DNA of 52,873 bases from Mesostigma viride (Eukaryota > Streptophyta > Mesostigmatophyceae > Mesostigmatales > Mesostigmataceae): contig RPFO01000629.1 of NCBI GenBank assembly GCA_009746045.1, forward strand, positions 842,801-895,673. The letters run 5' to 3'. A program made the translations under genes and the position numbers. The notes under the pieces were generated by a model. It was not told the DNA's origin. It did no database searches and saw nothing but the letters and a program-made list of their open reading frames with translations. This document shows, in pieces, positions 1 to 9,800 of the stretch; position 1 is the stretch's first letter, and every line of letters begins with the position of its first letter.

Positions 1-325
1 CCATTGGACCTACTGGTCCCAGCCCAGTTTGAATACCGCATCCACTCTCTCTCCCTTCTTTGGACTGCCATGCAGAACAAGACGCGGTGGAAGAGGATTG
101 TCAAGGCTCACACGCCCGACCCTGTGGGCAAACCACCTCCCCCCAAGCGGAGGAGGCGTTTTGATGAGTAGGGTAGTTAGGATTTTTCTAGACTAGATAG
201 ATTAGCGTTAGGATAGTCAGATTACGCGGCTCTCTCCACTCCACCATCCATCAAGGAATATGTGCTACTACATGATCTCCCAACGGCTCCAGGCATGTTA
301 TAATTTAATTTTTTAAAATTTAATC
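1..325 (+). mobile_element. LINE ORF2 3' end and 3' UTR, copy 1
   Basis: The window opens inside the C-terminal end of a LINE ORF2; the frame ends at TAG 169-171 after a basic, proline-rich tail (GKPPPPKRRRR). The same tail recurs in the copies ending at 696 and 3,493. The 3' UTR holds a short CCATCC stretch, then the block GTGCTAC...ACATGATCTCCCAACGG, then an AT-rich TTTAAT tail, the family's 3' terminus. The 5' part lies outside the window. Confidence 0.8.
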
Positions 326-803
326 TTGCTCGCACCAGTCAGGTATAAACCGGATTCCCCCGATGTCTGGCCTGCACTGGTTGTCTCCTTGATATGCCGC
401 CCTTGGTCTGGCCGGCCCCCAGCGGCTTGGCCAACCAGGGCGGCACATCCTGACCTGGCCTGGCCCCAAGGACATTCCTAGAAAGATGGGTAAACCTGCC
501 ATGAACTACATCCAGATGTTGCTGGCCGACCTAGTGGTCCCAGCTCGATCAGTTTGAACACCGCATTCACTCCCTCTCTCTTGCTTGGACTGCTATGCAG
601 AACAAGGAGAGGTGGCAGAAGATTGTCCAGGCTCACACGCCAGCCCGTGTGGGCAAGCCCCCTCCCCCCAAGCGGAAGGGGCGCTTTGCTGAGTAGCGTA
701 GTTAGGCATTTCTAGACTAGATAGCTTAGAGTTCTAGATTAGTTTGACTACGCGCGGCTTCGCCCACCTCCACCCATCCAGCAAGGAATTAATTAATTAA
801 TTA
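326..803 (+). mobile_element. LINE ORF2 3' end, copy 2 (5'-truncated)
   Basis: A second 5'-truncated copy of the same LINE starts directly at the tail of copy 1, in the motif where the family reads GHLART. It ends with stop TAG 694-696 after the same GKPPPPKRKGRFAE tail. Its frame is disrupted by a SINE-like insertion at 341-392 and an extra base near 545. The 3' UTR runs into (TTAA)n at 788-803. Confidence 0.75.
341..392 (-). repeat. SINE-like repeat fragment
   Basis: Reverse-complement partial copy of the repeat seen at 3,650-3,765 and 33,965-34,085 (core AGAAATCGGGAGAATCCGG). It interrupts LINE copy 2. Confidence 0.55.
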
Positions 804-1098
804 AGAACATAGCTCCGTGGGGAGCATATGTAACACATAGCCCTGAGAAAGCCGTGGGCATCTATATGGGTTTGTAATACAATCAGGGCTACAACCTGCA
901 GGTGTAGGATGTACAGCTATCACCTGCTCTGGGTGCATGCACAAGGTGCACCTGCACCACCATGATGGAGCATGCTTCCCTATCAAGCTCGCTTAGGGTG
1001 GCTTGGGGAGATGGCCTAGGAGGCCGGCATGACATATGGGGTGGAAGATATTAAAAATAAAATTACTTACAGCAGAGATATGGGGTGGAAGATATATA
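804..1098. repeat. Dispersed repeat remnant and piggyBac left flank
   Basis: No gene. Bases 826-915 share AGCCCTGAGA, GGTTTGTAATACA and CTACAACCTGCAGGTG with 21,768-21,830, and in both places the block follows a (TTAA)n tail. Bases 930-965 match 24,508-24,545 (GTGCACCTGCACCACCATGATG). Bases 1,033-1,102 hold a tandem duplication of GATATGGGGTGGAAGATAT just before the piggyBac-like element. Confidence 0.5.
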
Positions 1099-1102
1099 TT
1101 AA

Positions 1103-2444
1103 CCCATGGTCCGCCGATGTGGTCAAATTTGACCACAACACACGTAACGTAACTGTACCGCGTAAATCCGTGACCTGCGACGTAAGTGACGTAACGTAAA
1201 TATGTCCGGCGGGTCGGGGCAGACCCAACCTCAATGAAAATGCCTAGGTTGGGTAGGTAATTGCGCCATAGCACAGTAAATACCACCACTTTCTTGCAGG
1301 CAGTCACGTGACTTTTGCTAACATTTTTTACCGTTGCGCGCGCGCATAGCAAGATATGGCTGTCAGCGCGCCATTTTGTGGCAATTTTGGGTTCCGCGGC
1401 TTGAAATGGGTCAGATGATGACCCCTGAACGATGATGCATTATTTTGGTACGTCAAGAATGATCAGATTTATGCTGTTGAGGAAATACGCAGTGGCTATT
1501 ACCTCTGTCTTGGTAGTCACTGTCAGACGAGACGTCCCGTTTGGTATCGCCGGTTTCCTTTGGTTCTTGGGAGTTTCCGTCTGCCTGGGCCTCCCGCGTC
1601 TTTACGAAAGTCCGCTGCGCCATTTGCTGGGGACGTGGACGCGTTAGACGTCATCTTTGCACATATCTTCAACATGGTAATGATGACAGATGCATGGATA
1701 GAGCGGCTATGGCCGCCTCTCCCACTAGTAGCTGCATACGTGACGTATGAGCTTGCCGGCCAGCGGAACCCGGCCAGGTCATGATCGAGGCAGGTACGGC
1801 AATGCGTTTGCACGTTGTTTGCAGGGAAACTCGTACGTCCTTACATGTCTTTTGATGAGTAGGATAGTGTTATTGCAACAGCTTTCCATGCCTGCTCTAG
1901 GAGGGGTATTAGCCATTATGGTGCACAATTTGTGGCACTTCTTTGGGGGATAACGTTCAGTGATGGCAAGTTGGCGTCATGTTTGGATTCCAGCAGGTTT
2001 GGCACTCTATTGTGGTCATTTATATTGCATAATTGTATAGCATGGCACTTTTCTCCATTTGGGGTGTTCGTAGTCATGTGTCAATATGAGCATGGTGCCG
2101 TGTGTAAAATGCAATTCTGAGTGCACCCCCCCCGTTGGGGGACCCCTGAACATTCTAATAAAAATATCCAACCATGATTTTGGTGTTTAGAATCCTCCCC
2201 CGGAGAAAAGGGGGGGGGTTAACTTTTTCTAACACGAAAAAGTTCGTCTTTTGTCCAACTTTGACTGAAGATAACATCCAGGGCACTGAATGGACTCGTG
2301 ATATTATTGCATATTCTGAAAGCCCTTGAAGTGTAGATATTCGTGGCATCTTGGTTGAGGGTGTTTGGAGTTGTGGTCTAGGAGTTATGATTTTTTTCAT
2401 TTTCAGGGGTCAAAACCCCCAAAAAAGTGCTGGCGGACCATGGG
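1103..2444. mobile_element. Non-autonomous piggyBac-like DNA transposon
   Basis: A 1,342-bp segment with perfect 13-bp terminal inverted repeats (CCCATGGTCCGCC at 1,103-1,115; complement at 2,432-2,444). It is flanked on both sides by TTAA (1,099-1,102 and 2,445-2,448). TTAA target sites and short termini beginning with CCC are characteristic of the piggyBac superfamily. The interior has only short ORFs and nothing like a DDD transposase, so it is probably mobilised in trans. The assignment rests on termini and target site alone. Confidence 0.75.
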
Positions 2445-2565
2445 TTAATAATATAATTACTTACAGCAGAGTGAAATCACTCAAACCAAAGCAAACGCCC
2501 AGCTATAAACCTATATACAGAGCCATGTCAAATCTCCAAGAAGATATATATGGCTAGGCTATCAA

Positions 2566-3645
2566 GGACATCCTTAACGACAGCGCGCACGGCGGGGTTA
2601 AACCTGGTTACCGCCTGGCCGACTTGATTTATGCGGACGACACCACCCTCATCGCGCGCCCCGAGCACATTCAGACCTGGCTGGACTGTCTGGGCTTGGA
2701 GGCGCGGGCGGTGGGGTTGGAGATTAGTGTCAAAACTGAGGCTATGGTGATTGGGGCTTCCAGTCGCCCGCCGCTACCACGGCTGCTAGACGGGACGGAG
2801 GTCCCGTTTCGTGATCGCTTTAAACTGCTGGGAAGCATGCTTCCTGACACCGCCGCCGATGTGGACACCCGCATCGGCCTGGCCTGGGCTCGGCATCGTT
2901 CGCTGAAAACCTACTGGCACTCGAAGGTCCTCGGCGAGCACCGCAAGCGCATGCTCCTCAAGGTCCTGGTCCTCACGGTGCTCACATATGGCGCCGAGGC
3001 ATGGACGCTCACGTACACGCTGGCGGCCAAGCTAAACGGCACGGTAACCAGGATGCTCCGTCAGGCCCTGAATGTAGGGTTTGACACGCATAGGCATCTA
3101 GAATCTTTGTACCAGGGCATGCCTCGCATTTCGGACGAGATTAGACAGCGTAGGATAGCATTTGTAGGACATCTTGCTCGCACCAGCCAGGTCGACACCG
3201 CCCTTGGTCTGGCCGGCCCAGAGCGGCTTGGCCAGCCAGGACGGCATGTCCTGACCTGGCCTGGCCCTAAGGACATTCCTAAGAAGGTAGGCAAACATGT
3301 CATGACCTACCCACAGCAGTTGATGGCTGACCTAGTGGTCCCAGCGCAGTTTGAAAATCGCATTCACTCCCTCTCTCTTGCTTGGACTGCTATGCAGGAC
3401 AAGAGGAGGTGGAAAACCATTGCCCAGGCTCATACGCCCGCCCCTGTGGGCAAGCCCCCTCCCCCCAAGCGGAAGGGGCGCTTTGCTGAGTAGAATAAGT
3501 AGGGTTTTCTAGATTAGATTAGCTTAGAGTTAGATTAGTTCGGTTTCGCGGCTTTGCCCCCCCCTCCATCCATCCACGGGAATATGTGCTACATGATCTC
3601 CCAACGGAGTCGATCATGTTATAATTTAATTTAATTTAATTTAGT
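2566..3645 (+). mobile_element. LINE copy 3, 5'-truncated ORF2 and 3' UTR
   Basis: Best preserved 3' half of the LINE family. It begins within reverse transcriptase, contains a long open frame (separate entry), and ends with the family 3' UTR: a CCATCCATCC stretch, GTGCTACATGATCTCCCAACGG and a TTTAATTTAATTTAATTTAG tail near 3,645. 5' truncation and an AT-rich tail fit target-primed reverse transcription. Confidence 0.85.
2624..3493 (+). pseudogene. LINE reverse transcriptase, C-terminal part of ORF2
   Basis: An open frame of 289 codons without a start of its own; translation would have begun upstream in an intact element. Near its N-terminus is the reverse transcriptase active-site motif YADD (bases 2,630-2,641), followed by the palm and thumb region (LGLEISVKTEAMV, FKLLGSMLPDTAADVDTR). 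The region after RT includes VLTYGAEAWTLT and RRIAFVGHLART, features of LINE ORF2 C-termini in the I/Jockey/L1 range. It ends in GKPPPPKRKGRFAE. The catalytic aspartates are intact, but the endonuclease and the RT fingers are missing, so this copy cannot be autonomous. Confidence 0.85.
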
Positions 3646-3649
3646 CAAG

Positions 3650-3765
3650 GCTAGACAACCAGCGCAGGCCAGAAATCGGGAGAATCCGGCCCATGGTAGC
3701 TCGAGCCTGCCGTTATCTTGTCCGCGTGTTCGAGTCGTTCAGGATGATGAAGATGAATGGTGATG
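3650..3765 (+). repeat. SINE-like dispersed repeat
   Basis: About 115 bp starting GACAACCAGCGCAGGCC and ending near GATGATGAAGATG. It recurs almost unchanged at 33,965-34,085 and as fragments at 341-392 (minus) and 27,418-27,466. TGGTAGCTCGAG and GTTCGAGTC, about 35 bases apart, resemble the A and B boxes of a tRNA-type RNA polymerase III promoter. Function is inferred. Confidence 0.5.
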
Positions 3766-4089
3766 GAAAGGTGTATCCTTGTGCATTGAAATTATGGCTG
3801 GCTTACGTGTAGAGCGACGAGATGACCTAGACGGTGGGGCCGGAAACAGCATGCTTGATCAGGGCGTGTGTTTCGAGCCTAACTGGCCGGGAGTGTCTAG
3901 TAGTGGTGAGCACCATTGCTGCGAGGCTATAGCTGCTACATGGAGTCTCAGCAGAGAGTAACTGGAGCCCTGCATGGGCAAAGCATGACTCAAAATTGCT
4001 ACAGCTGCTACTGCAATGAGGGCTGGTGTGGGCCCATCACCTAGGCATATGTGGCCACGTCACTAAGCTTTCCAGTCTACACTACTGCT
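3766..4089. other. Intergenic, no gene recognised
   Basis: No coding region, RNA gene or clear repeat seen. It lies between the SINE-like repeat and the 3' end of the minus-strand LINE ORF1. Confidence 0.4.
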
Positions 4090-4129
4090 ATATACTATGG
4101 AAGTTCCCTAGGTGGCTGGGGTGCCGGCT

Positions 4130-5111
4130 GGGGTGGCTGGGGTGGCTGGGGTGGCTGGCCGGGGTCAGGCTGGGGCGGCAGGGGTCGCCTGCCAGGGCTT
4201 GTGGGCGACGTAGATGTCCGCCCCCTTCCAGTACACCGGCTGCCCCGCCTTGGTCTGCCGGAGCTGGCGGGTAGGTCGGCCATAGCTCCCGTCGTCGTTG
4301 TTGCTGCGTCAAGGTCAAGTCGTCGTCCAGCGTGTAGGAGGTCCCCCCAAGCCGCTTGCGACGCGCTTGAGGAACCGATCCATCTTATATCTGCATGGTG
4401 TCAAAGGTGAGGAGCAAGGCCGGGAGGGGCCGGCCTTACCCCGCGAGCGGGGAAAGCGGGTCACCCCCCGCGGCTTGCCCTTACTAGTGAGAGCCATGGG
4501 GACAAGGATTTTGTTCTCAAACGCCAGGGCAAGGGTCTCGGAGGTCTCGTCCTGCAGCTGGTCGAAGTGCTTGACTATGACGTTAAGGCTGCGCTTGTCG
4601 AGCTCGGCCTCCTCGCGGAGGTCCAGCGTCTGCTGCTTAAGCTGGGCGGCGATGGCGGAGGTGGTGGTGGTGGTGTGGTTCATCAGCATGGCTGCCCAGG
4701 TCTGGGTGGGGGGGGCATCACCGGCAGGGCCAGCAGGGGCTGGCCGGGCGGCGTAGTCCTTCACCGCCTGGGCAGTGATGCCTGCGGTGTTTTGCAGGCA
4801 TTCGATGGCGATGGCATTGTCCTGCAGGCGCTTGTCGATGGCGAGAAGCTGGGCGGTGAGGGCGTCGGTGGTGGTGGTGGTGGAGGCGAGGAGCTTGGAG
4901 GTGGAGGTCGTGGTGGAGGAGAGGAGGGGAAGCTCGGCAGCCAGCGTGCCGCCCATGGCCGCCACATCTGCGGCGAGGGGTGTCACGTGCTGCACGAGGG
5001 CCTGGTTGATGATGGAGCGGATTTCGGAGATGGAATGCATGGAAGTGGGAGCCCAGATCTCGGCGACAGAGCGCCCGAGGAGGGAGCAGAGGGCGAGGAG
5101 CTCAATTACAA
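4130..5111 (-). pseudogene. LINE ORF1, coiled-coil and RNA-binding half
   Basis: Minus-strand frame rich in Ala, Thr and Leu, probably a coiled coil (SISEIRSIINQALVQH, then a poly-Thr stretch), followed by LNVIVKHFDQLQDET. The latter resembles the start of the RNA-binding domain of L1-type ORF1 proteins (R-x-N-hydrophobic-V-hydrophobic followed by acidic residues). A second frame around 4,290-4,130 continues with LTLTQQQRRRELWPTY, matching DDLTSAQQQQRRDQWPDY in the 23.9-kb relic. Two frames are needed, so the copy is broken. The LINE ORF1 assignment comes from this pairing and from a matching ORF2 after the second copy. Confidence 0.6.
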
Positions 5112-5267
5112 TTCGTTCAAGTGGCCCGCCGGAGCGGCTGTACAATTTTTCCCAGTGAGCGCGCTGCCAAGTGTACTTGTGGGCAAATTTTTAGGTGCCC
5201 CGTCACTTCGAGGTACTAAAAATTAGGCTACGGTACGAATTCAGCGAATTTCAGCGAATTTTCAGTC

Positions 5268-5460
5268 GAACCAAAGGAAGTGACGCCAACTACCAAAAAG
5301 TTTCCGTTACGAATTTTCAGCCCAACACTCGCGCAAAATGAAGTGACGGCAACTACCAAAAAGGTTCCGTTACGAATTTTCACTCCCACACCGGTTTGCA
5401 CAAAAGGAAGTGACGGCAACTACCAAAAAGTTTCCGTTACGAATTTTCAGTCCCACACTT
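5268..5460. repeat. Tandem repeat, about 65 bp x 3
   Basis: Three copies of a unit with GAAGTGACGSCAACTACCAA and CCGTTACGAATTTTCA, with starts about 64-66 bp apart, inside the 5,112-5,882 element. Confidence 0.85.
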
Positions 5461-5768
5461 CGCGCAAATTTTAGTAGGGCTGCACGCAAGCTACCTTTCA
5501 AAATTTTGCGCTAGTATGGAACGCATTTCATTCGTCTGGAGGAACGCTGCCCGCCAACTACCCCCGTTCAGAAAGTTCCGCCGAAATTTACCCGAGATTT
5601 GGAAATCTGAACGTCCGCGCAAATTTTAGTAGGGCTGCACGCAAGCTACCTTTCAAAATTTTGCGCAAGTATGGAACGCAATTCATTCGTCCGGAGGAAT
5701 GCTGCTCGTCAACTGCCCCCGTTCAGAAAGTTGCGCCGAACTTTACTTGAGATTTGGAAATCTGAACG
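5461..5768. repeat. Tandem repeat, 155 bp x 2
   Basis: Two adjacent copies starting CGCGCAAATTTTAGTAGGGC at 5,461 and 5,616. Each ends with GAGATTTGGAAATCTGAACG, which contains a short hairpin (GATTTGGAAATC). Confidence 0.85.
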
Positions 5769-5875
5769 TGCGGTTGGAGTTTCGCGGGGAAACCGAAGTT
5801 CCCAAGTAATTCACCAATGACGCGCTTCGAACACTTGTCCGCTAAAACCTAAGCAGCCGCTCCGGCTGGCCACTT

Positions 5876-6331
5876 AAACGAAACTTGATAGTGAAGGCGG
5901 GGGCGGGGCAAGCTGGACAGATCCGGCGCGAAAGCACCGACCACGCGGCCAGGCGGAGTGAGGCGACCATGGACGCAAAGGTGCTGGCACAGGGCAAGAA
6001 GCGAGGTGCGCGACCCGTAAAACAGGGTGCTCATAAACTGGGTGGGAGCTGCCTGGCAGCTTGTCCACCATGTGGCTGAGTCGACGTCAAAGTCGATTTC
6101 TTTCCAGCTCGGCTCGGCAGGGGGCGGATCCTCAGGGCGGCTGCGTTTAGGCTCAGGCCATGCAGAGGGCGAGGCATGCCCGGGAGGGGGCTGGGCAACC
6201 ACCAGTGCGCGACTAGTGTCACCGCTGCCTTCCGGGCCTGAGGGCGAAGCTGCAGCCGGAGCTGCAGACGTATTTTCAGGGCTGAGCGCAGACGCCAGGC
6301 TGCGTTGCGTGGAAGAGCGTTTGCTCGTCAT
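5876..6331 (-). pseudogene. LINE ORF1, N-terminal part
   Basis: Starts at ATG 6,331 (MTSKRSSTQRSLASAL). A Ser/Pro/Ala-rich disordered N-terminus is followed by a short possibly globular segment (SWKEIDFDVDSATWW). Reading continues into the inverted terminus of the inserted element, where the hybrid frame stops at 5,849. It was probably continuous with 5,111-4,130 before the insertion. I do not recognise a domain here. Confidence 0.5.
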
Positions 6332-6560
6332 TTATTGCGTTATAGCTTTGGAAAATTTTATCAGTGTGTGCGTCTTAGAAAGACGAAGCGATTGTGATAT
6401 TCACAGCCGAACTCGGTGCCCAAACGTGAAAGTTATGAGCTCCGCCGTCAGCCATGGCTATCTCGTGGCTCGTGGCAGGCTCTCTGCATCAAGCAAGGAA
6501 TATGTGCTACATGATCTCCCAACGGGGTCATGTTATAATTCAATTTTAATTTTCTTTAGT
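6332..6560 (+). mobile_element. Flank and solo LINE 3' tail
   Basis: Bases 6,490-6,558 are a further copy of the LINE 3' terminus (GGAATATGTGCTACATGATC, TCCCAACGG, TTATAATTCAATTTTAATTTT). No ORF2 sequence precedes it, so this insertion is extremely truncated. 6,332-6,489 shows nothing recognisable. Confidence 0.6.
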
Positions 6561-6897
6561 CAGCCGCTATCGGGGCATGCCATCGAAGACTTGTGAGTGA
6601 AAACAATTCAATTGAACACCGATCCATGTCAAGGCTCTTCATGATGTGATATAGTAGTAAAAGAGCTATGAACTCCAGGGATATGCTGGCGCGTACGCGT
6701 CATACTAAAAAAGTGCCAATCAAAGAACCGTTGCTTCCAAACACCGGCAGAGCCATACTTTAACAACTGCAGCACTCCCCAATGTAATGCCATGCAGTTG
6801 TGGTGATAACCTGCTTCATACAGGAACTATGACATGCAAGCGCTGCACCGCCAGCCCCTTTTCGACCATGCGTTCATTGACATGACAGATTTGCCGC
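6561..6897. other. 3' flank of uL2m
   Basis: Downstream of the uL2m stop codon; presumably 3' UTR plus intergenic sequence. No gene or repeat recognised. Confidence 0.4.
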
Positions 6898-9800
6898 CTA
6901 CTTGCTCTTGTGACGGCTGGTCGCAATCAGTCGGTTGGATGGCTTGTTGCGCTTGCGCGTGATGTAGCCCTTGGTCGGCCGGCCCCACGGCGTCATTGGG
7001 TGGTTCCCCTTGGACTTGCCTTCGCCACCGCCGTGCGGGTGGTCCACCGGGTTCATCGCCGTGCCACGCACCACCGGCCGCTTGCCCAGCCAGCGGTTGC
7101 GGCCGGCCTTCCCGATGATCTCTTCCGGGTAGGCCTCCAGCACGCCAACCGTCGCCATGCAATCGGTGAGGACGCGGCGGATCTCACCGCTCCGCAGCTT
7201 CAGGAGACAGTACCTGCAGGGGGGGGGGGAGGATGTGGCCAGGGAGCGAGGTGCATGGGCGTCAGGTTTTCCCACCGCGCTGGAGCAGTTTCTCTAGTCT
7301 ACGCACAGCGTTGGCGTGACATGGCATGCATTCAAGTAGGTTGACTCCAATTACTAAGGAGTGTGAGGCACGGCTAGTCAGCCTAGCCAGTGGATGTAAC
7401 ACAAGCAGCGCATGAAAGGCGATACTAGCCCCTGTAACCCTGGGCAAGCCGCATGTCGGTAAGTAACGTAAGCAAATCATCAGTTAAGCAAAGGCACATT
7501 GAGCCAGGAGGTTGACGCCACAGACTGGCCAGATCGCAAGACACCAGGGACGTGCCAGACTGCCAGGTAGATCCGGCGCGTGCAAAGTGGACAAGCTCAT
7601 CCTGCCCATGTCCATGAACAAGTGGGGGAGCTTCATCAAGCAAACGGGTACCCATCCCTGCCAGCATGTCAGTCGATGGCATCCTTCCGCCGGGGAACTT
7701 CTGACACGGCGGCCAGCCAGGGCATAAGGAAGCACGGTGGGGGGTGGTCAAACTGCGATAGGGCAGCAATAGGGCATGCCAGCGACAGTCATTGATGCCA
7801 GCAGCAGGGATGATCACGGGCACACCCTGCAGCGATTGCTAGACGGTGCATCATGGCATCTGCGACGCTACACATCATGGCTCCCGCTAACAATGCCATT
7901 CCCTCCTTGCTACCGCCACACGCACCTCTGCCCCTCCAGACGCTCCACCAGCTGTGCCTGACCACCCCCCGCGCGCACCAGCTGCCCCCCCCTGCCAGGG
8001 ATGAGCTCGACGTTGTGCACGGCGGTTCCCACCGGGATGACACGCAGCGGCATCGCGTTCCCGGGTCGCAGGTCCACCAGCTCGCGCGACGACACCACAT
8101 GATCGCCCGCCTGTGTCGTGGCAGTTAATTGGTTGGTTGGTTGGTTGGTTGGTTGGTTGGTTGGTTGGTTGGTTGGTTGGTTGGTTGGTTGGTTGGTTGG
8201 TTGGTTGGTTGGTTGGTTGGTTGGTTGGTTGGTTGGTTGGTTGGTTGGTTGGTTGGTTGGTTGGTTGGTTGGTTGGTTGGTTGGTTGGTTGGTTGGTTGG
8301 TTGGTTGGTTGGTTGGTTGGTTGGTTGGTTGGTTGGTTGGTTGGTTGGTTGGTTGGTTGGTTGGTTGGTTGGTTGGTTGGTTGGTTGGTTGGTTGGTTGG
8401 TTGGTTGGTTGGTTGGTTGGTTGGTTGGTTGGTTGGTTGGTTGGTTGGTTGGTTGGTTGGTTGGTTGGTTGGTTTGTTTGTGTGGTTGGTTGGTTGGTTG
8501 GTTGGTCGGTCGGTCGGTCGGTCGGTCGGTCGGTCGGTCGGTCGGTCGGTCGGTCGGTCGGTCGGTCGGTCGGTCGGTCGGTCGGTCGGTCGTCGGTCGG
8601 TCGGTCGGTCGGTCGGTCGGTCGGTCGGTCGGTCGGTCGGTCGGTCGGTCGGTCGGTCGGTCGGTCGGTCGGTCGGTCGGTCGGTCGGTCGGTCGGTCGG
8701 TCGGTCGGTCGGTCGGTCGGTCGGTCGGTTGGTCGGTCGGTCGGTCGGTCGGTAGGTCGGTTGGTTGGTTGGTTGGTTGGTCGGTTGGTCGGTTGGTGGG
8801 TTGGGTGTGGGTGGGCGGGTGGGTGGATGGTTGGTTGGTTGGTTGACTGGGTGGTTGGTTCCTTTGTGGCCGGGGTGGTGACTTGGTTGATGCGTGTGCG
8901 AGGCAGTCAGGGGCAACAAGGATCGATATGCATGGGGGATGCTGGGGGACACGTCATAAGCACTAGCGCTTCAAATGCAAGGGCGTGAAAAGGGACACCA
9001 ACACGACCAGTGCATGGAGGAGGAGGTTTGTCCACATACACTGGTAGATATCATAGCACATGGACAGAAAAATTATCGATCCAACGCCGGCCCCTTCAAC
9101 CCAACCCCTTCAAAGCGGCTGCACCACGCCTTTATAAGTAATGAATGGCCAAGGTCAGCACGAGCCGCTTGCCACACATAAGACAAACACATGCAAGCGC
9201 AGGCTAATGCCCATCCTTGAGGATGTAGCTAGCGCATACGCACCCACCTTGAGCTTCTCTGCTTTGAGGATGTATGGAAGCAAATGGCGCATGCCAGCCC
9301 GTGACGCATACTAGCGCGTGATGTATTCTAGTGAAATGCCGCATGCTGCCGCATGATGTATACTAGCACACCCACCTTAAGCTTCTCAGGCTTGAGGATG
9401 TATGCGAGCGAAGGCTCCGCATTGTCCAGATACCGAATCAGCGCCAGCGGGACGCTGCGGTTGGGGTCGTACTCGAAACGCTCCACAACCGCCTCACGCC
9501 CAAAGTCCCGCCGGTGGAAGTCGACGAGTCGGATACGGCGCTTGTGGCCGCCGCCGCGGTGGTAAACCGTGATGCGGCCGTGGCAGTTGCGGCCGTCTGT
9601 GCGCGTCTTGGCCACGGTCAGGTGCTTCACGGGCTTGCCGCGCCAGAGGCCGAGCTTGTCGGTCATGCGGCGCGGCGCTGGTCTCTCGAGCAGCCCGGCG
9701 GGGGTTCCGTTGCTAGCGGTTTGAAGCGCAGGTGGCGCGGCTTTATTGGTCACATCCCAGACGCTGGATCGGGACGCGAAGAAACGCCTCCCAGCGGTGA

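Larger units (their letters stand above)
5112..5882. mobile_element. 0.77-kb element with inverted ends, inserted in LINE ORF1
   Basis: The ends are inverted copies of TTCGTTYAAGTGGCC followed by a GCCGGAGCGGCTG block (5,112-5,140 and complement at 5,853-5,882). The interior is noncoding and built from tandem arrays (next two entries). Removing it brings together the two halves of the LINE ORF1, which marks it as a later insertion. No clear target-site duplication is visible, so the superfamily is not assigned. Confidence 0.6.
4090..6331 (-). mobile_element. LINE ORF1 region, interrupted by another element
   Basis: On the minus strand a LINE ORF1-like sequence starts at ATG 6,331 and continues, after the 5,112-5,882 insertion, to about 4,130. 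It is related to the plus-strand relic at 22,930-24,061: both have a DDLT...QQQ(Q)RR block followed by a W-P-x-Y motif. The 3' end has five tandem copies of a GGTGGCTGG-type word at about 4,110-4,160. Frameshifts occur near 4,310 and 4,420. Confidence 0.65.

Noticed and set aside
3650-3765. tRNA gene
   Set aside because: A- and B-box-like words are present, but no cloverleaf with acceptor stem could be drawn; kept as a SINE-like repeat.
4567-5226. 219-codon Gly-rich plus-strand ORF
   Set aside because: Antisense of the LINE ORF1 at 4,130-5,111; low-complexity Gly/Glu translation.
8113-8988. Long ORFs over the TTGG/TCGG array, both strands
   Set aside because: A four-base period without stop words keeps several frames open; the translations are simple repeats (GWLV, RSVG, NQPT) and the array lies in the uL2m intron.
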